Source of the DNA: CAZART01 sp964487555
GTDB lineage: Bacteria > Bacteroidota > Rhodothermia > Rhodothermales > VXPQ01
Direction: 5' to 3'
NCBI GenBank assembly: GCA_964487555.1
Contig: CAZART010000011.1
Location: 1 to 64,000, forward strand
DNA length: 64,000 nt
In this document: in pieces, positions 34,254 to 43,042 of the stretch
Numbering within the stretch: position 1 is the first letter of the stretch
Layout of the letters: every line of letters starts with the position of its first letter
Notes under the pieces: generated by a model
Databases searched by the model: none
What the model was told of the DNA's origin: nothing
What the model saw: only the letters and a program-made list of their open reading frames with translations
Translations under genes and position numbers: made by a program

Positions 34254-34298
34254 GATACCCCCTTCGTATCCTTACGTACCATACCCCCCTACCCTATG
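34254..34298 (-). promoter_or_regulatory. Candidate CsoR operator/promoter region of copZ
   Basis: Upstream of copZ, read on the minus strand, two G tracts each end in GTAT: AGGGTAGGGGGGTATGG (about 34280-34296) and GAAGGGGGTATCACC (about 34251-34265). CsoR operators typically contain such G-rich tracts flanked by TA/AT (for example TACCC...GGGTA). The two tracts lie 18-60 bp before the copZ ATG, where a repressor could cover a promoter. The assignment is by resemblance only. Confidence 0.5.
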
Positions 34299-34384
34299 TG
34301 GGTTCCGGCCGGACGCAATACGCCCTCGTGTAAACAGATTGGTCGGTCAGGGAGCATTTGGCGGAAAGGGGGCGCCGCGAAGGG

Positions 34385-35518
34385 TCAAGCGGCCGCAGCA
34401 GGCGGCTTCTCCTCCCCTATGGCCATCTCACTATCATTGTCGAAAAAGTGCAGCTTCTTTAGATCGAGTGCGAGCCGGACGGATTGGCCGGGTTCGGGAA
34501 GCGTCTGCGGCGCGACGCGGGCCACGAGATCCTGCTCGAGCGAACGGGCGTAGACGAAAATCTCGTTGCCCATGGGTTCGGTCACGTCGAGGAGGAAATC
34601 CGCTTCGGCGACCGGATTTGAAATGTAGCCGCTTCCCGCTACGTAGATATCCTCAGGGCGAATCCCCATAGTAACCTCGCGTCCCTCGTACCGATCTACG
34701 TCCTCAACCCGTGCATCGTCGATCGCCAACGTGAATGCATTGCCCATAGCGCGGAATTTCAGGCCGTCATCTCGAATAATCTTCCCCTCGACAAAGTTCA
34801 TGGATGGGCTCCCGATGAAGCCGGCCACGAATTTGTTGCGCGGATGGTCGTAGAGATGCAGCGGTCGATCGATTTGCTGGATGAACCCGTCACGGAGAAT
34901 CACGATCCGATCTCCCATCGTCATTGCTTCAACCTGATCATGCGTCACGTAGATCATTGTGGCGCCGAGCTGCCGGTGCAGCTTGGAGATTTCAGTCCGC
35001 ATCTGCACGCGAAGCTTAGCGTCTAGATTCGAAAGCGGCTCGTCAAACAGAAAAACCTGCGGTTTGCGAACAATGGCGCGTCCGACGGCGACCCGCTGCC
35101 GCTGTCCACCCGAAAGCTGCTTCGGCTTCCGGTCGATGATGGGGTTGATGCCCAGAATATCGGCCGCCTGCTCGACGCGTTTTCTGATCTCGTCCTTCGG
35201 ATACTTCCGGAGCTTGAGACCAAACGCCATGTTGTCAAACACGGTCATGTGCGGATAGAGGGCGTAGTTCTGAAACACCATCGCGATGTCGCGATCTTTC
35301 GGGGGCACGTCATTCACGACGCGGTCGCCTATAGAGAGGGTGCCTTGCGTAATGGATTCGAGACCGGCAATCATCCGCAGCATCGTGCTCTTTCCACAGC
35401 CTGAAGGGCCCACGAGCACGACGAACTCACCGTCTTCGACCTCAAACGTCGCACCGTGAACGGCTACGACCTCATTGTCATACACTTTCTTCAATCCTTC
35501 CAGCTTTACACGTGCCAT
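34385..35518 (-). CDS. Sugar ABC transporter ATP-binding protein (UgpC/MsmK/MalK family)
   Basis: A 377-residue ATPase. Walker A is GPSGCGKST, the signature QLSGGQRQRVA, Walker B VFLFDEPLSNLDA, and the switch His lies in MIYVTHDQVEA. The C-terminal regulatory TOBE/OB region (about 240-377) with TMGIRPEDIY marks the MalK/MsmK/UgpC class that drives sugar importers. No permease or binding protein is nearby, so it may serve several transporters, as MsmK does. ATG 35518 is preferred; the frame extends to 35590. A LacI-family regulator lies divergent to it. Confidence 0.93.
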   Translation of the reverse strand: MARVKLEGLKKVYDNEVVAVHGATFEVEDGEFVVLVGPSGCGKSTMLRMIAGLESITQGTLSIGDRVVNDVPPKDRDIAMVFQNYALYPHMTVFDNMAFGLKLRKYPKDEIRKRVEQAADILGINPIIDRKPKQLSGGQRQRVAVGRAIVRKPQVFLFDEPLSNLDAKLRVQMRTEISKLHRQLGATMIYVTHDQVEAMTMGDRIVILRDGFIQQIDRPLHLYDHPRNKFVAGFIGSPSMNFVEGKIIRDDGLKFRAMGNAFTLAIDDARVEDVDRYEGREVTMGIRPEDIYVAGSGYISNPVAEADFLLDVTEPMGNEIFVYARSLEQDLVARVAPQTLPEPGQSVRLALDLKKLHFFDNDSEMAIGEEKPPAAAA

Positions 35519-35706
35519 GGGTCTGTTACGTCTGAATGCCCTTAGGAAGCCCGGGGAACGAGGTGTCGGAAAGCCGCGATAACCCTCCAACTATTTAAGA
35601 TACAGCCTGGGGGGCCAGAATGAAACGCCTGGGCCGTGGTCGGAATTTTCCCCAATTACGCGCGAACGGCCGCCCGGAATGGTTTTCAAGTTCCCGCATG
35701 AATAAC

Positions 35707-35718
35707 TTAATCGTTTAA
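35707..35718. promoter_or_regulatory. Candidate LacI-family operator
   Basis: TTAATCGTTTAA is a near-palindrome with a central CG, the usual form of LacI/GalR operators (5 of 6 half-site bases match). It lies in the 274 bp divergent region, 75 bp before the LacI-type regulator's ATG and 189 bp before the ABC ATPase ATG. A single site seen by eye, unconfirmed. Confidence 0.4.
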
Positions 35719-35792
35719 ACTCGGCGACTCTGCGGCCTCTCCCCAGCCGGTCTCCGCCGTTATCTTGCCTGTCTACTTTACCTGTGGCAGCT

Positions 35793-36809
35793 ATGCAGCA
35801 CGAGAAGTCCAAGATCACGATCTATGACGTCGCGGATCGGGCCGGCGTAGCAATTTCGACCGTATCGCGCGTGCTGAACAACAGCACCGATGTCTCGGAG
35901 CCGACACGCGTTCGCGTTATGAAGGCCATCGAGGACCTTCAGTTCCGGCCGGACCGTACCGCGAAATCGCTGGCACAAAAGCAGTCTAAATCGTTCGCCG
36001 TAGCGATTCCGACCTTTACGATGCCGTTCCATACGGAGCTGCTTAAGGGCATTCGGTTTCGACTTCGCAATCACGACATCGACTTGCTTTTGTGCGATCT
36101 GGGCTCCACGTCGCCCAATCAGACGCTGATGAATTTTCTAAAGCGAGGTGCCGTCGACGGCCTTCTCTTGGTCGGCGTGCCGATTGAAGATCGCATCGCC
36201 CAGGAGCTGCGCGCGCTCCACGCACCCGTCGTTCTGATCGGTACGAAGCATAGTGACTTCGATTCGTTCTACTGGGATGAGGTGGCGGGCGGCGCGGCGG
36301 CCATCGATCATCTCATCGCACGCGGCCACAAGCGGATTGCGATCATCACGTCGCATACACCGAGTAACGTTCAAGACGAGCGTGTCCGCGGCGCGCGCGA
36401 CGCCCTCGAGAACGCCGGTCTGGAATCCGACCTGGTCTTCACGGGCCAGACGGAAAAGCACGCCGGATTCAGCGAGGAAGCGGGCTACGAGGCGATGGAG
36501 CGCATTCTAGAAGTGCGGCCCCCGGTCACGGCCGCCTTCGCGATGAGCGACGTTCAGGCGATCGGTGCTTGTAAAGCCGCACGCGATGCCGGCAAGCAAA
36601 TTCCCGAAGATATCGCCATCGTAGGCTACGACGATATCAAGACGAGCTACTACATTGGTCTGTCTACCGTCGACCAGCGGATGCACTGGGTAGGTGAGGA
36701 GGCCACCGAACTCCTTCTGCAGCGAATGCAGGGTGACCAGAACGAGCCGCCCCTTTCGCGTCGGATCGTTCCGGAGCTTGTGGGCCGGGGTTCATCGGTG
36801 TCATCATAG
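35793..36809 (+). CDS. LacI/GalR-family transcriptional regulator
   Basis: A 338-residue repressor. The N-terminal helix-turn-helix and hinge read ITIYDVADRAGVAISTVSRV, then NNSTDVSEPTRVRV, with the hinge near residues 48-60. The rest is the periplasmic-binding-protein-like effector domain, with HLIARGHKRIAIITSH and EDIAIVGYDDIKTSYYIGLSTVDQ typical of the family. The effector is probably a sugar. ATG 35793 lies 6 bp after an in-frame GTG (35784). Divergent orientation to the sugar ABC ATPase suggests that it controls that gene. Confidence 0.93.
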   Translation: MQHEKSKITIYDVADRAGVAISTVSRVLNNSTDVSEPTRVRVMKAIEDLQFRPDRTAKSLAQKQSKSFAVAIPTFTMPFHTELLKGIRFRLRNHDIDLLLCDLGSTSPNQTLMNFLKRGAVDGLLLVGVPIEDRIAQELRALHAPVVLIGTKHSDFDSFYWDEVAGGAAAIDHLIARGHKRIAIITSHTPSNVQDERVRGARDALENAGLESDLVFTGQTEKHAGFSEEAGYEAMERILEVRPPVTAAFAMSDVQAIGACKAARDAGKQIPEDIAIVGYDDIKTSYYIGLSTVDQRMHWVGEEATELLLQRMQGDQNEPPLSRRIVPELVGRGSSVSS

Positions 36810-36858
36810 GGTCTCGCTTACCATAGCGCCGATGGGAGTACCGTTTCGACGATCCGCA

Positions 36859-37824
36859 ATGATCGATTCCACCCTGCTCGAGCAACAGCTCGATCGAACC
36901 CTCAACGAAACCCATTTCGACCATCTCGGGACCCACTATCACGGCAAAGTCCGAGATACGTACCGTACGAATGGGCAGCTGATTCTGGTCACAACGGATC
37001 GCATATCCGCTTTCGACCACGTTCTGCGCCAACCGATTCCATTTAAGGGCCAGGTATTAAATCAGGTCGCCGCCTATTTCTTCGAACACACGAAGGACCT
37101 CGCTCCGAATCACCTGATCGCCGTACCGGATCCAAACGTCACCATCGCGATACGGTGCGAACCTGTACCGGTCGAATTCGTGGTCCGTGGATACCTCGCC
37201 GGTCACGCATGGCGGGAATACCGAGCCGGCAAGCGGCACATCTGCGGCATCCAGCTTCCGGACGGGCTCAAGGAGAGCAGCAGGATCCCCGTGCCCATTC
37301 TGACGCCGGCTACAAAAGCTGTTGAGGGACACGACGAGGACATTGCACGCGAGGAGATTATCGCGCGGGGAATACTCGACGCGGATGCATTCGACCACCT
37401 CGAAGCATTGGCTCTGCGCCTCTTCGACCGCGGCACCGAAATGGCAGCCGAACGAGGCCTAATTCTCGTGGATACGAAGTACGAATTCGGCCGAACGCCT
37501 GACGGCACGTACGTGCTCATCGATGAAGTTCACACCCCGGATTCATCGCGGTACTACTACTCAGAAGGTTACGAGCGGCGGCTCAAATCCGATGAGCCGC
37601 AAAAGCAGCTATCGAAGGAGTTCGTGCGAGAGTGGCTGATGGAACGCGGCTTCCAGGGAAAAGAGGGCCAGATCCTTCCGGACTTGCCGGATGACTTCAG
37701 AATGGAGGTGGCGCGGCGCTACATCGAACTATTCGAGCGGGTAACCGCCCGTCGGTTCGAGCCGGACACGCATCCACATCCGGAGGAGCGTATAGGACAT
37801 GCGCTTGATCAATTCCTACGGTGA
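36859..37824 (+). CDS. purC: Phosphoribosylaminoimidazole-succinocarboxamide synthase
   Basis: Joins aspartate to CAIR in purine biosynthesis. GKVRDTYRTNGQLILVTTDR and RISAFDHVL give the nucleotide-binding start, and VEFVVRGYLAGHAWREY, LTPATKAVEGHDEDI and LILVDTKYEFG (with the later HTPDSSRYY) are family signatures. At 321 residues it is the long form found in Bacteroidota and eukaryotes rather than the 240-residue form. ATG 36859 is chosen; the frame extends far upstream in the lacI gene only by chance. Its stop lies inside a three-copy tandem repeat. Confidence 0.95.
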   Translation: MIDSTLLEQQLDRTLNETHFDHLGTHYHGKVRDTYRTNGQLILVTTDRISAFDHVLRQPIPFKGQVLNQVAAYFFEHTKDLAPNHLIAVPDPNVTIAIRCEPVPVEFVVRGYLAGHAWREYRAGKRHICGIQLPDGLKESSRIPVPILTPATKAVEGHDEDIAREEIIARGILDADAFDHLEALALRLFDRGTEMAAERGLILVDTKYEFGRTPDGTYVLIDEVHTPDSSRYYYSEGYERRLKSDEPQKQLSKEFVREWLMERGFQGKEGQILPDLPDDFRMEVARRYIELFERVTARRFEPDTHPHPEERIGHALDQFLR

Positions 37825-37892
37825 GACGCCGCATGCGGCTTCCTACAGTGAGAGCCGGATGCGGCTTCCTACGGTGAGACGTCGGATGCGGC
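37814..37892. repeat. Three tandem repeats (26-27 bp) spanning the purC stop
   Basis: Three copies begin at 37814, 37841 and 37867, each starting TCCTAC(G/A)GTGAGA and ending (C/G)GGATGCGGC or GCATGCGGC. The first copy contains the last codons and TGA (37822-37824) of purC; the others lie in the intergenic region before the moaE end. The array therefore looks like duplication of the end of the gene. Confidence 0.92.
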
Positions 37893-37978
37893 AAAAGATC
37901 TTGAGGACGCCGTCGTAATTTCAGATGCAGCGTCGGGCCCCACACGTCTTGCCTAGGTTTCAACTGAAAGCCCCATAC

Positions 37979-38440
37979 TTACTTTTGCATACCTCGATCA
38001 CGCGTGCCTCCCTGAACCCACTCCGTTTCGCCGCCGGCAAAGCGCTCACGCTTCCAGATCGGTACGTCCTCTTTCAGCGTATCGATGAGAAAGTGCGTCG
38101 CCTCGAAGGCGTCCTTGCGATGTGGTGAGCTCGACCCGACGATGACGCTTGACTCGGTGATGCCGACGATGCCGATTCGATGATGCATGACGACCTTCGT
38201 CACCGGCCAACGTGCCGAGGCCTCCCCGGCCAGACGCTTCATCTCTTCAACGGCCATACTTTCATACGCTTCATACTCAAGCTCTTCGGTTTCCCGGTCT
38301 CCCGTCCAGCGTCGCGTGGTTCCGAGGAAAAGATCGAGGCCCCCGGCGCCTTCATCGCGCAGAAAGTCCGCCGCCGCCGCCGTATCGAGGGGATTATCCG
38401 TCAGGAGGATCCACAGTTGTTCTTCACGTACCTCAAGCAT
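37979..38440 (-). CDS. moaE: Molybdopterin synthase catalytic subunit
   Basis: The large subunit of molybdopterin synthase, which inserts two sulfurs (carried on MoaD) into precursor Z. FLGTTRRWTGDRETEELEYE and MVMHHRIGIVGITESSVIV (HHRIG with its neighbours) are typical MoaE phrases, and DTLKEDVPIWKRERF (KxxxPIWK) is the signature that holds the active-site lysines. At 153 residues the length is normal. ATG 38440 follows a GTG at 38443 and lies 4 bp after the moaD stop, so the pair is coupled. Confidence 0.92.
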   Translation of the reverse strand: MLEVREEQLWILLTDNPLDTAAAADFLRDEGAGGLDLFLGTTRRWTGDRETEELEYEAYESMAVEEMKRLAGEASARWPVTKVVMHHRIGIVGITESSVIVGSSSPHRKDAFEATHFLIDTLKEDVPIWKRERFAGGETEWVQGGTRDRGMQK

Positions 38441-38444
38441 CACT

Positions 38445-38732
38445 TCACCCTCCGCTGACCGGCGTTATGAGCGCCACTTCATCACCATCCGCCAGCTCGA
38501 CCGTCCGATCCACATACTCCTCGTTCACGGCCAGCCTGGTTACCTGCGCATAAGAGCGGATGCCCGGATGCCTCTCGATTAACTCTCGAAGGAGATCAGC
38601 CGTATCCGAGCCGGACTCGAGAGAGATGTCTATTTCCGATGCGTTTATGCGCTCGCGGAGGATGCTAAAGAGCAAGACACGTACGTGGATATCGGGTTCG
38701 CGGATGATTTCGGGCTCGGGCGACGGCATCAT
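38445..38732 (-). CDS. moaD: Molybdopterin synthase sulfur-carrier subunit
   Basis: A 95-residue ubiquitin-like protein ending in the obligatory Gly-Gly (TPVSGG), which is thiocarboxylated and donates sulfur to MoaE. VRVLLFSILRERI and ELADGDEVALITPVSGG match the fold. The N-terminal 15 residues are extra compared with the usual 81-residue MoaD. ATG 38732 lies 17 bp after the LolC/E-type gene stop. With moaE it forms the complete synthase; other moa genes are not in the window. Confidence 0.9.
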   Translation of the reverse strand: MMPSPEPEIIREPDIHVRVLLFSILRERINASEIDISLESGSDTADLLRELIERHPGIRSYAQVTRLAVNEEYVDRTVELADGDEVALITPVSGG

Positions 38733-38749
38733 CTTGCTGAGAAAACGGC

Positions 38750-40003
38750 TTAACGAAAGTGAATCGCTCGAATGGGCTCGACGCGCGCCGCGACGCGGGC
38801 GGGAATGTATGCGGCCAGCGTACAAAGGACGAGCGCAATGACGCCTACGATTACGAAGTCCAGCGCGTTGAGTTCGATCGGCGCCGTCTTCATGTAATAG
38901 GCCTCCTCCGGCAACGGGATGATGGCGTAGTGCTTTTGCAGCACGGCAAATAAGAGGGCGACGGCCTGTCCGATTGCCGTACCCACGCCTCCAACGAGCA
39001 TGCCGAGCCACAGGAAAAGGTTTCGCAGCGCCCGACGTGAGGCACCCATGCTTTCGAGGATGCCGATTTCTCTGGTTTTCTCGAGGATCATCATCAATAG
39101 CGTTCCGATGATGTTGAACGCCGCTACGAGAACGATCACGCTGATCACGATCGGTATGATGCCCTCCTGAAGATTTACCCACGCGAATAAACCGCTGTAG
39201 ACCTCGAAGATGCTCCGCGCCATGACGGGAAATCCGAGCGAATCTTCGATAGCCCGCGCGGATTCCGAGGCGGCTTCCACGTCGAGCAGAATCAGGTCGA
39301 CGCGCGTAACGGCATTCGGTCCGTAACCGAGCAAGTCACGCGCCGCGCCGAGCGACGTGAACGCGTAGAGTTCGTCAAAATTCGAGAGCGAGGTCTCATA
39401 AATGCCGGATATGCGAAACTGCTTTACCTTTGGCGCCTCGAGACCTCTCGTAAAAGCGCCGCCCCCATCTCCGGAGCGCATGGAGAAGGCCGTTACGGTC
39501 TCGCCGACGTCTGCACCCAGCGTTCGGGCTAACCGGCTTCCAATGACGACGCCGGGCCGACCCAGCGTGTCGTCCGACATTTCGAAGGTGCCGGTGATTA
39601 CGTGTTCACGGAGATACGAAGGTGGACTATCCGTCCCCCAGATGGCGACGCCGTCAATGGCGTTCTTAGAGCGACGCAGGAGCGCGAATTCCTGAACAAC
39701 CTGAGAGGCCGAAACGACTCCTGGAAATGACGACAACCGTGTCAACAGCGTGTCGGCGCCTCCAAGCGGCCGATCCTGGTACGACTCCACCTGAACGTGC
39801 GCTCCAAAGCCGACGATTTTTGCCTCAATCTCGTTACTGAATCCGCGAACGATGGACAAGGCCAGCAGTAGAGCGGCGACGCCGATCGCAACACCTCCGA
39901 CGGCGACGTACGTAATAAACCGGATGAAGCGTCTCCCCTCCCCCCGCCCCTGAGCCGAACGGAGATAACGAAGGGCCATGAAACGTTCAAAACGGGATGT
40001 CAA
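38750..40003 (-). CDS. LolC/LolE-family lipoprotein-releasing ABC permease
   Basis: A 417-residue inner-membrane protein with one N-terminal helix (about 27-50, ITYVAVGGVAIGVAALLLALS), a large periplasmic domain (about 55-270), and three C-terminal helices forming an FtsX-type domain (IPIVISVIVLVAAFNIIGTLLMMI; EKTREIGILESMGASRRAL). This is the LolC/LolE layout that frees lipoproteins for transfer to the outer membrane. No LolD ATPase is adjacent. The start is TTG 40003, keeping the conserved FERFMALRYLRS; ATG 39979 would lose part of it. Confidence 0.88.
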   Translation of the reverse strand: MTSRFERFMALRYLRSAQGRGEGRRFIRFITYVAVGGVAIGVAALLLALSIVRGFSNEIEAKIVGFGAHVQVESYQDRPLGGADTLLTRLSSFPGVVSASQVVQEFALLRRSKNAIDGVAIWGTDSPPSYLREHVITGTFEMSDDTLGRPGVVIGSRLARTLGADVGETVTAFSMRSGDGGGAFTRGLEAPKVKQFRISGIYETSLSNFDELYAFTSLGAARDLLGYGPNAVTRVDLILLDVEAASESARAIEDSLGFPVMARSIFEVYSGLFAWVNLQEGIIPIVISVIVLVAAFNIIGTLLMMILEKTREIGILESMGASRRALRNLFLWLGMLVGGVGTAIGQAVALLFAVLQKHYAIIPLPEEAYYMKTAPIELNALDFVIVGVIALVLCTLAAYIPARVAARVEPIRAIHFR

Positions 40004-40262
40004 CGGGATGTATCTGAGCGGTGAGTAGTAGTGGAATCATGCTAACTGCCGGTCCGGCGGCCGGTTCTCGACGACACGTCCTGAGATCTGTCCATTTCCT
40101 CTATCACAGGTCGAAGGATGTGAGCCTCTGGTAAATGCGGCCTGAGGGGCTGCTTCCTTAGGCATGCCCTCGAAAACCTCCCACGACGAGGTGAGTATGT
40201 CTAATCCTCGGTAGCGTTTCCAGACTTCAGACAAACCTTCGCTCATCGTATCAGACTGGCTT

Positions 40263-41927
40263 ATGAACAACGCAATCGCCCAGATTCCGGAACCGGCCAA
40301 CGAGACGATCCTCTCTTATGCTCCACGTTCTACCGAGCGGGCGAGGCTTCGCAAGAAGCTTGAAGAGCTCAAGAGCGATGTCGTGGAGATTCCAGCGTTT
40401 ATCGGCGGCGAAGAAGTACGCACCGGAAATACAATCGAAATCACGGCGCCGCACGATCATCGCCGAACACTTGCCGTGGCTCACCTCTGTGGTGAGAAGG
40501 AAGTGGTTCGCGCCGTCGATGGTGCTCTGGAAGCACGGCGAGAGTGGGCGCGTCTTCACTGGCAGGATCGTGCCGCAATCTTTCTGAAGGCGGCCGCCCT
40601 TCTCGCCGGTCCCTGGCGCGATACCATCAACGGTTCGACCATGCTCGGCCAGAGCAAGAATCCGTACCAGGCTGAGATCGACGCGGCATGCGAGTTGATC
40701 GATTTCTGGCGATTCAATGCGCACTACATGGAGCAGATCTATGAGGAACAGCCATCGTCGCCGCGCGGATCATGGAATCGTCTGCAGTACCGGGCCCTCG
40801 AAGGCTTCGTTTTTGCCGTTACCCCCTTCAACTTTTCGTCCATCCAGGGCAATTTGCCGACGGCCCCCGCGCTAATGGGGAATGCGGTTCTCTGGAAGCC
40901 CGCCACGACGTCGCTGTACTCGGCCTACTACACCTACAAGCTGCTCCAGGAAGCCGGGCTACCGCCGGGGGTCATCAATATGCTTCCGGGACATGGGCCC
41001 GAAGTCGGCGACCCCGTTTTTGCATCGCAGCACCTCGCCGGCCTTCATTTCACGGGCTCGACAAACACCTTCCGCTACATGTGGCGAACCATCGGCAATA
41101 ATGTCGCGGATTATCGAAGCTATCCACGCATCGTCGGCGAAACGGGCGGAAAAGATTTCATCATTGCACATTCATCGGCCGATCCTATGGCGCTGGCGAC
41201 GGCCATCGTTCGGGGAAGCTTTGAATATCAGGGTCAGAAGTGCTCCGCAGCATCCCGTGTCTATGCACCGGCGTCTTTATGGAGCGAGGTGAAATCGGAA
41301 TTGCTGGATCAGCTCTCAGACGTGAAGATGGGCCCTGTTGAAGACTTCTCGAACTTCGTCAACGCCGTAATCGATCAATCATCCTACGACAAGATAACTG
41401 GTTATATTCGAGATGCCGTTGCCAATGACGACGTCGAGCTCGTCTATGGAGGCACCTATTCGGACAAAGAGGGTTTCTTCATCGAGCCAACCGTTCTTCG
41501 GGTCTCGGATCCGACGCACGTCACGATGTGTGAGGAAATTTTCGGACCGGTTGTCTCAATCTACGTCTACGATGATAAACGATACGCAGAGACGCTCGAT
41601 CTACTCGACGCCACGTCACCCTACGCTCTGACGGGCGCCGTCTTTGCCCAGGATCGCCGCATCATCGCCCAAACCACAGAACGCCTTACGGACAACGCCG
41701 GAAACTTTTACATCAACGACAAGCCTACCGGAGCCGTGGTCGGCCAGCAGCCATTCGGCGGCGCTCGTGGATCGGGCACGAATGACAAGGCGGGGTCTTT
41801 TTTAAACCTCGTACGGTGGGTATCTGCCCGCTCCATCAAAGAAAATTTCAATCCCCCCCATCACTTTTCCTACCCGTTTCTTGAAGCGGAAAAACAACGT
41901 GTCGCCCAGGTCGAGGAAGTACGATAG
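40263..41927 (+). CDS. pruA: L-glutamate gamma-semialdehyde dehydrogenase (P5C dehydrogenase)
   Basis: Oxidises glutamate semialdehyde to glutamate in proline and arginine catabolism. It has the aldehyde dehydrogenase fold with general base Glu293 in VGETGGKDF and nucleophile Cys327 in QGQKCSAASR. GVINMLPGHGPEVGD and the C-terminal VVGQQPFGGARGSGTND are typical of the P5CDH group. At 554 residues it is the stand-alone form, not fused to PutA. ATG 40263. A DapB-like dehydrogenase starts 3 bp after the stop, so both are transcribed together. proline dehydrogenase is not present in the window. Confidence 0.95.
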   Translation: MNNAIAQIPEPANETILSYAPRSTERARLRKKLEELKSDVVEIPAFIGGEEVRTGNTIEITAPHDHRRTLAVAHLCGEKEVVRAVDGALEARREWARLHWQDRAAIFLKAAALLAGPWRDTINGSTMLGQSKNPYQAEIDAACELIDFWRFNAHYMEQIYEEQPSSPRGSWNRLQYRALEGFVFAVTPFNFSSIQGNLPTAPALMGNAVLWKPATTSLYSAYYTYKLLQEAGLPPGVINMLPGHGPEVGDPVFASQHLAGLHFTGSTNTFRYMWRTIGNNVADYRSYPRIVGETGGKDFIIAHSSADPMALATAIVRGSFEYQGQKCSAASRVYAPASLWSEVKSELLDQLSDVKMGPVEDFSNFVNAVIDQSSYDKITGYIRDAVANDDVELVYGGTYSDKEGFFIEPTVLRVSDPTHVTMCEEIFGPVVSIYVYDDKRYAETLDLLDATSPYALTGAVFAQDRRIIAQTTERLTDNAGNFYINDKPTGAVVGQQPFGGARGSGTNDKAGSFLNLVRWVSARSIKENFNPPHHFSYPFLEAEKQRVAQVEEVR

Positions 41928-41930
41928 ATC

Positions 41931-43007
41931 ATGCGTGAAATCAACCCCGCCGCCGCCGTTCCACATCGTGCCATTCGGGTCGTCCAGTACGGTGTCGGTC
42001 CGATCGGTCTGGAATGCATCCGTACGGTGCTGGAGAAGGAGAAAACAGGACTCGTCGAGCTCGTCGGAGCCGTGGACGTAGACCCCGAAAAAATTGGCCG
42101 AGACATCGCCGATCTTCTTGGCCGAGATGAGCCCCTTGGTGTGGTCGTTCGTCCGGATGCGGCCGCCGTGATTCGAGAAACCGAAGCCGACGTTGTGCTC
42201 CATACCACCTCGTCGTTTCTCGACCGCGTGCAGGCACAGCTGATCGACTGTGTTCGTCTCGGAGTACACGTCATTTCGTCGACGGAAGAGTTGTCGTTTC
42301 CCTACGACCGCCATCCGGAATTGAGCGAAGAGCTGGCCGGGCTGGCCGAGCAGCACGGCGTGGCGGTGGTCGGCACCGGCGTTAATCCGGGTTACGCGAT
42401 GGACACGCTGGCTCTCACGGCCACGGGAGTATGCAGCGACGTCCGGCAGCTCCACGTCGAGCGCGTCGTCGATGCGGGCAAGCGCCGACTGCCGCTGCAG
42501 CGCAAGGTCGGCGCCGGGCTAACGGCGGAGGAATTCGCTGAGCGCAAAAAAACGGGCACATTCGGCCACATAGGCCTTCGCGAATCGCTTCTCTTCGTCG
42601 CGAGAGGGCTTATGTGGACACTCGACCGCGTCGAAGAGAGCCTTGATCCCGTCCTATCCGATCGCGACGTCGAAACGCCCTATCTTACGGTCGACAGAGG
42701 ACGCGTGGCCGGTATCCATCACGCTATCAAAGGGTATGTGGATGGAGATGCGATTCTGACGCTCGACCTGAAGATGTACGTGGGCGCCCTGGAGCCGCGC
42801 GACGCCGTGCGGGTGGTCGGCACGCCACCAATCGACTTAGTGGTGCGTGAAGGCATCTTCGGTGATACGGCCACCGTCGCGGCGCTCGTTAATGCGATTC
42901 CGCTCGTTCTGCAGGCCCGTCCGGGGCTCTGCACGATGATGGATCTCCCCGTGCCCCGCGCTTTTGCCACCTCGCCGCTGCTTCGGAAAAAAGCGCATGC
43001 AGCCTGA
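41931..43007 (+). CDS. DapB-like NAD(P)-binding dehydrogenase
   Basis: A 358-residue oxidoreductase. The Rossmann start IRVVQYGVGPIGLECIRTVL, GVNPGYAMDTLALTATGV, and GTFGHIGLRESL are found in dihydrodipicolinate reductase-like proteins and in 2,4-diaminopentanoate dehydrogenase. It is longer than true DapB (about 270 residues) and lacks an obvious DapB catalytic E(L/A)HH..K motif, so lysine synthesis is unlikely. It sits 3 bp after pruA, which points to amino-acid catabolism, perhaps on an ornithine- or proline-derived substrate. The specific reaction is an inference. Confidence 0.7.
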   Translation: MREINPAAAVPHRAIRVVQYGVGPIGLECIRTVLEKEKTGLVELVGAVDVDPEKIGRDIADLLGRDEPLGVVVRPDAAAVIRETEADVVLHTTSSFLDRVQAQLIDCVRLGVHVISSTEELSFPYDRHPELSEELAGLAEQHGVAVVGTGVNPGYAMDTLALTATGVCSDVRQLHVERVVDAGKRRLPLQRKVGAGLTAEEFAERKKTGTFGHIGLRESLLFVARGLMWTLDRVEESLDPVLSDRDVETPYLTVDRGRVAGIHHAIKGYVDGDAILTLDLKMYVGALEPRDAVRVVGTPPIDLVVREGIFGDTATVAALVNAIPLVLQARPGLCTMMDLPVPRAFATSPLLRKKAHAA

Positions 43008-43042
43008 GAACCATTCCTACTGAGTCATCACCCAACGCATCC

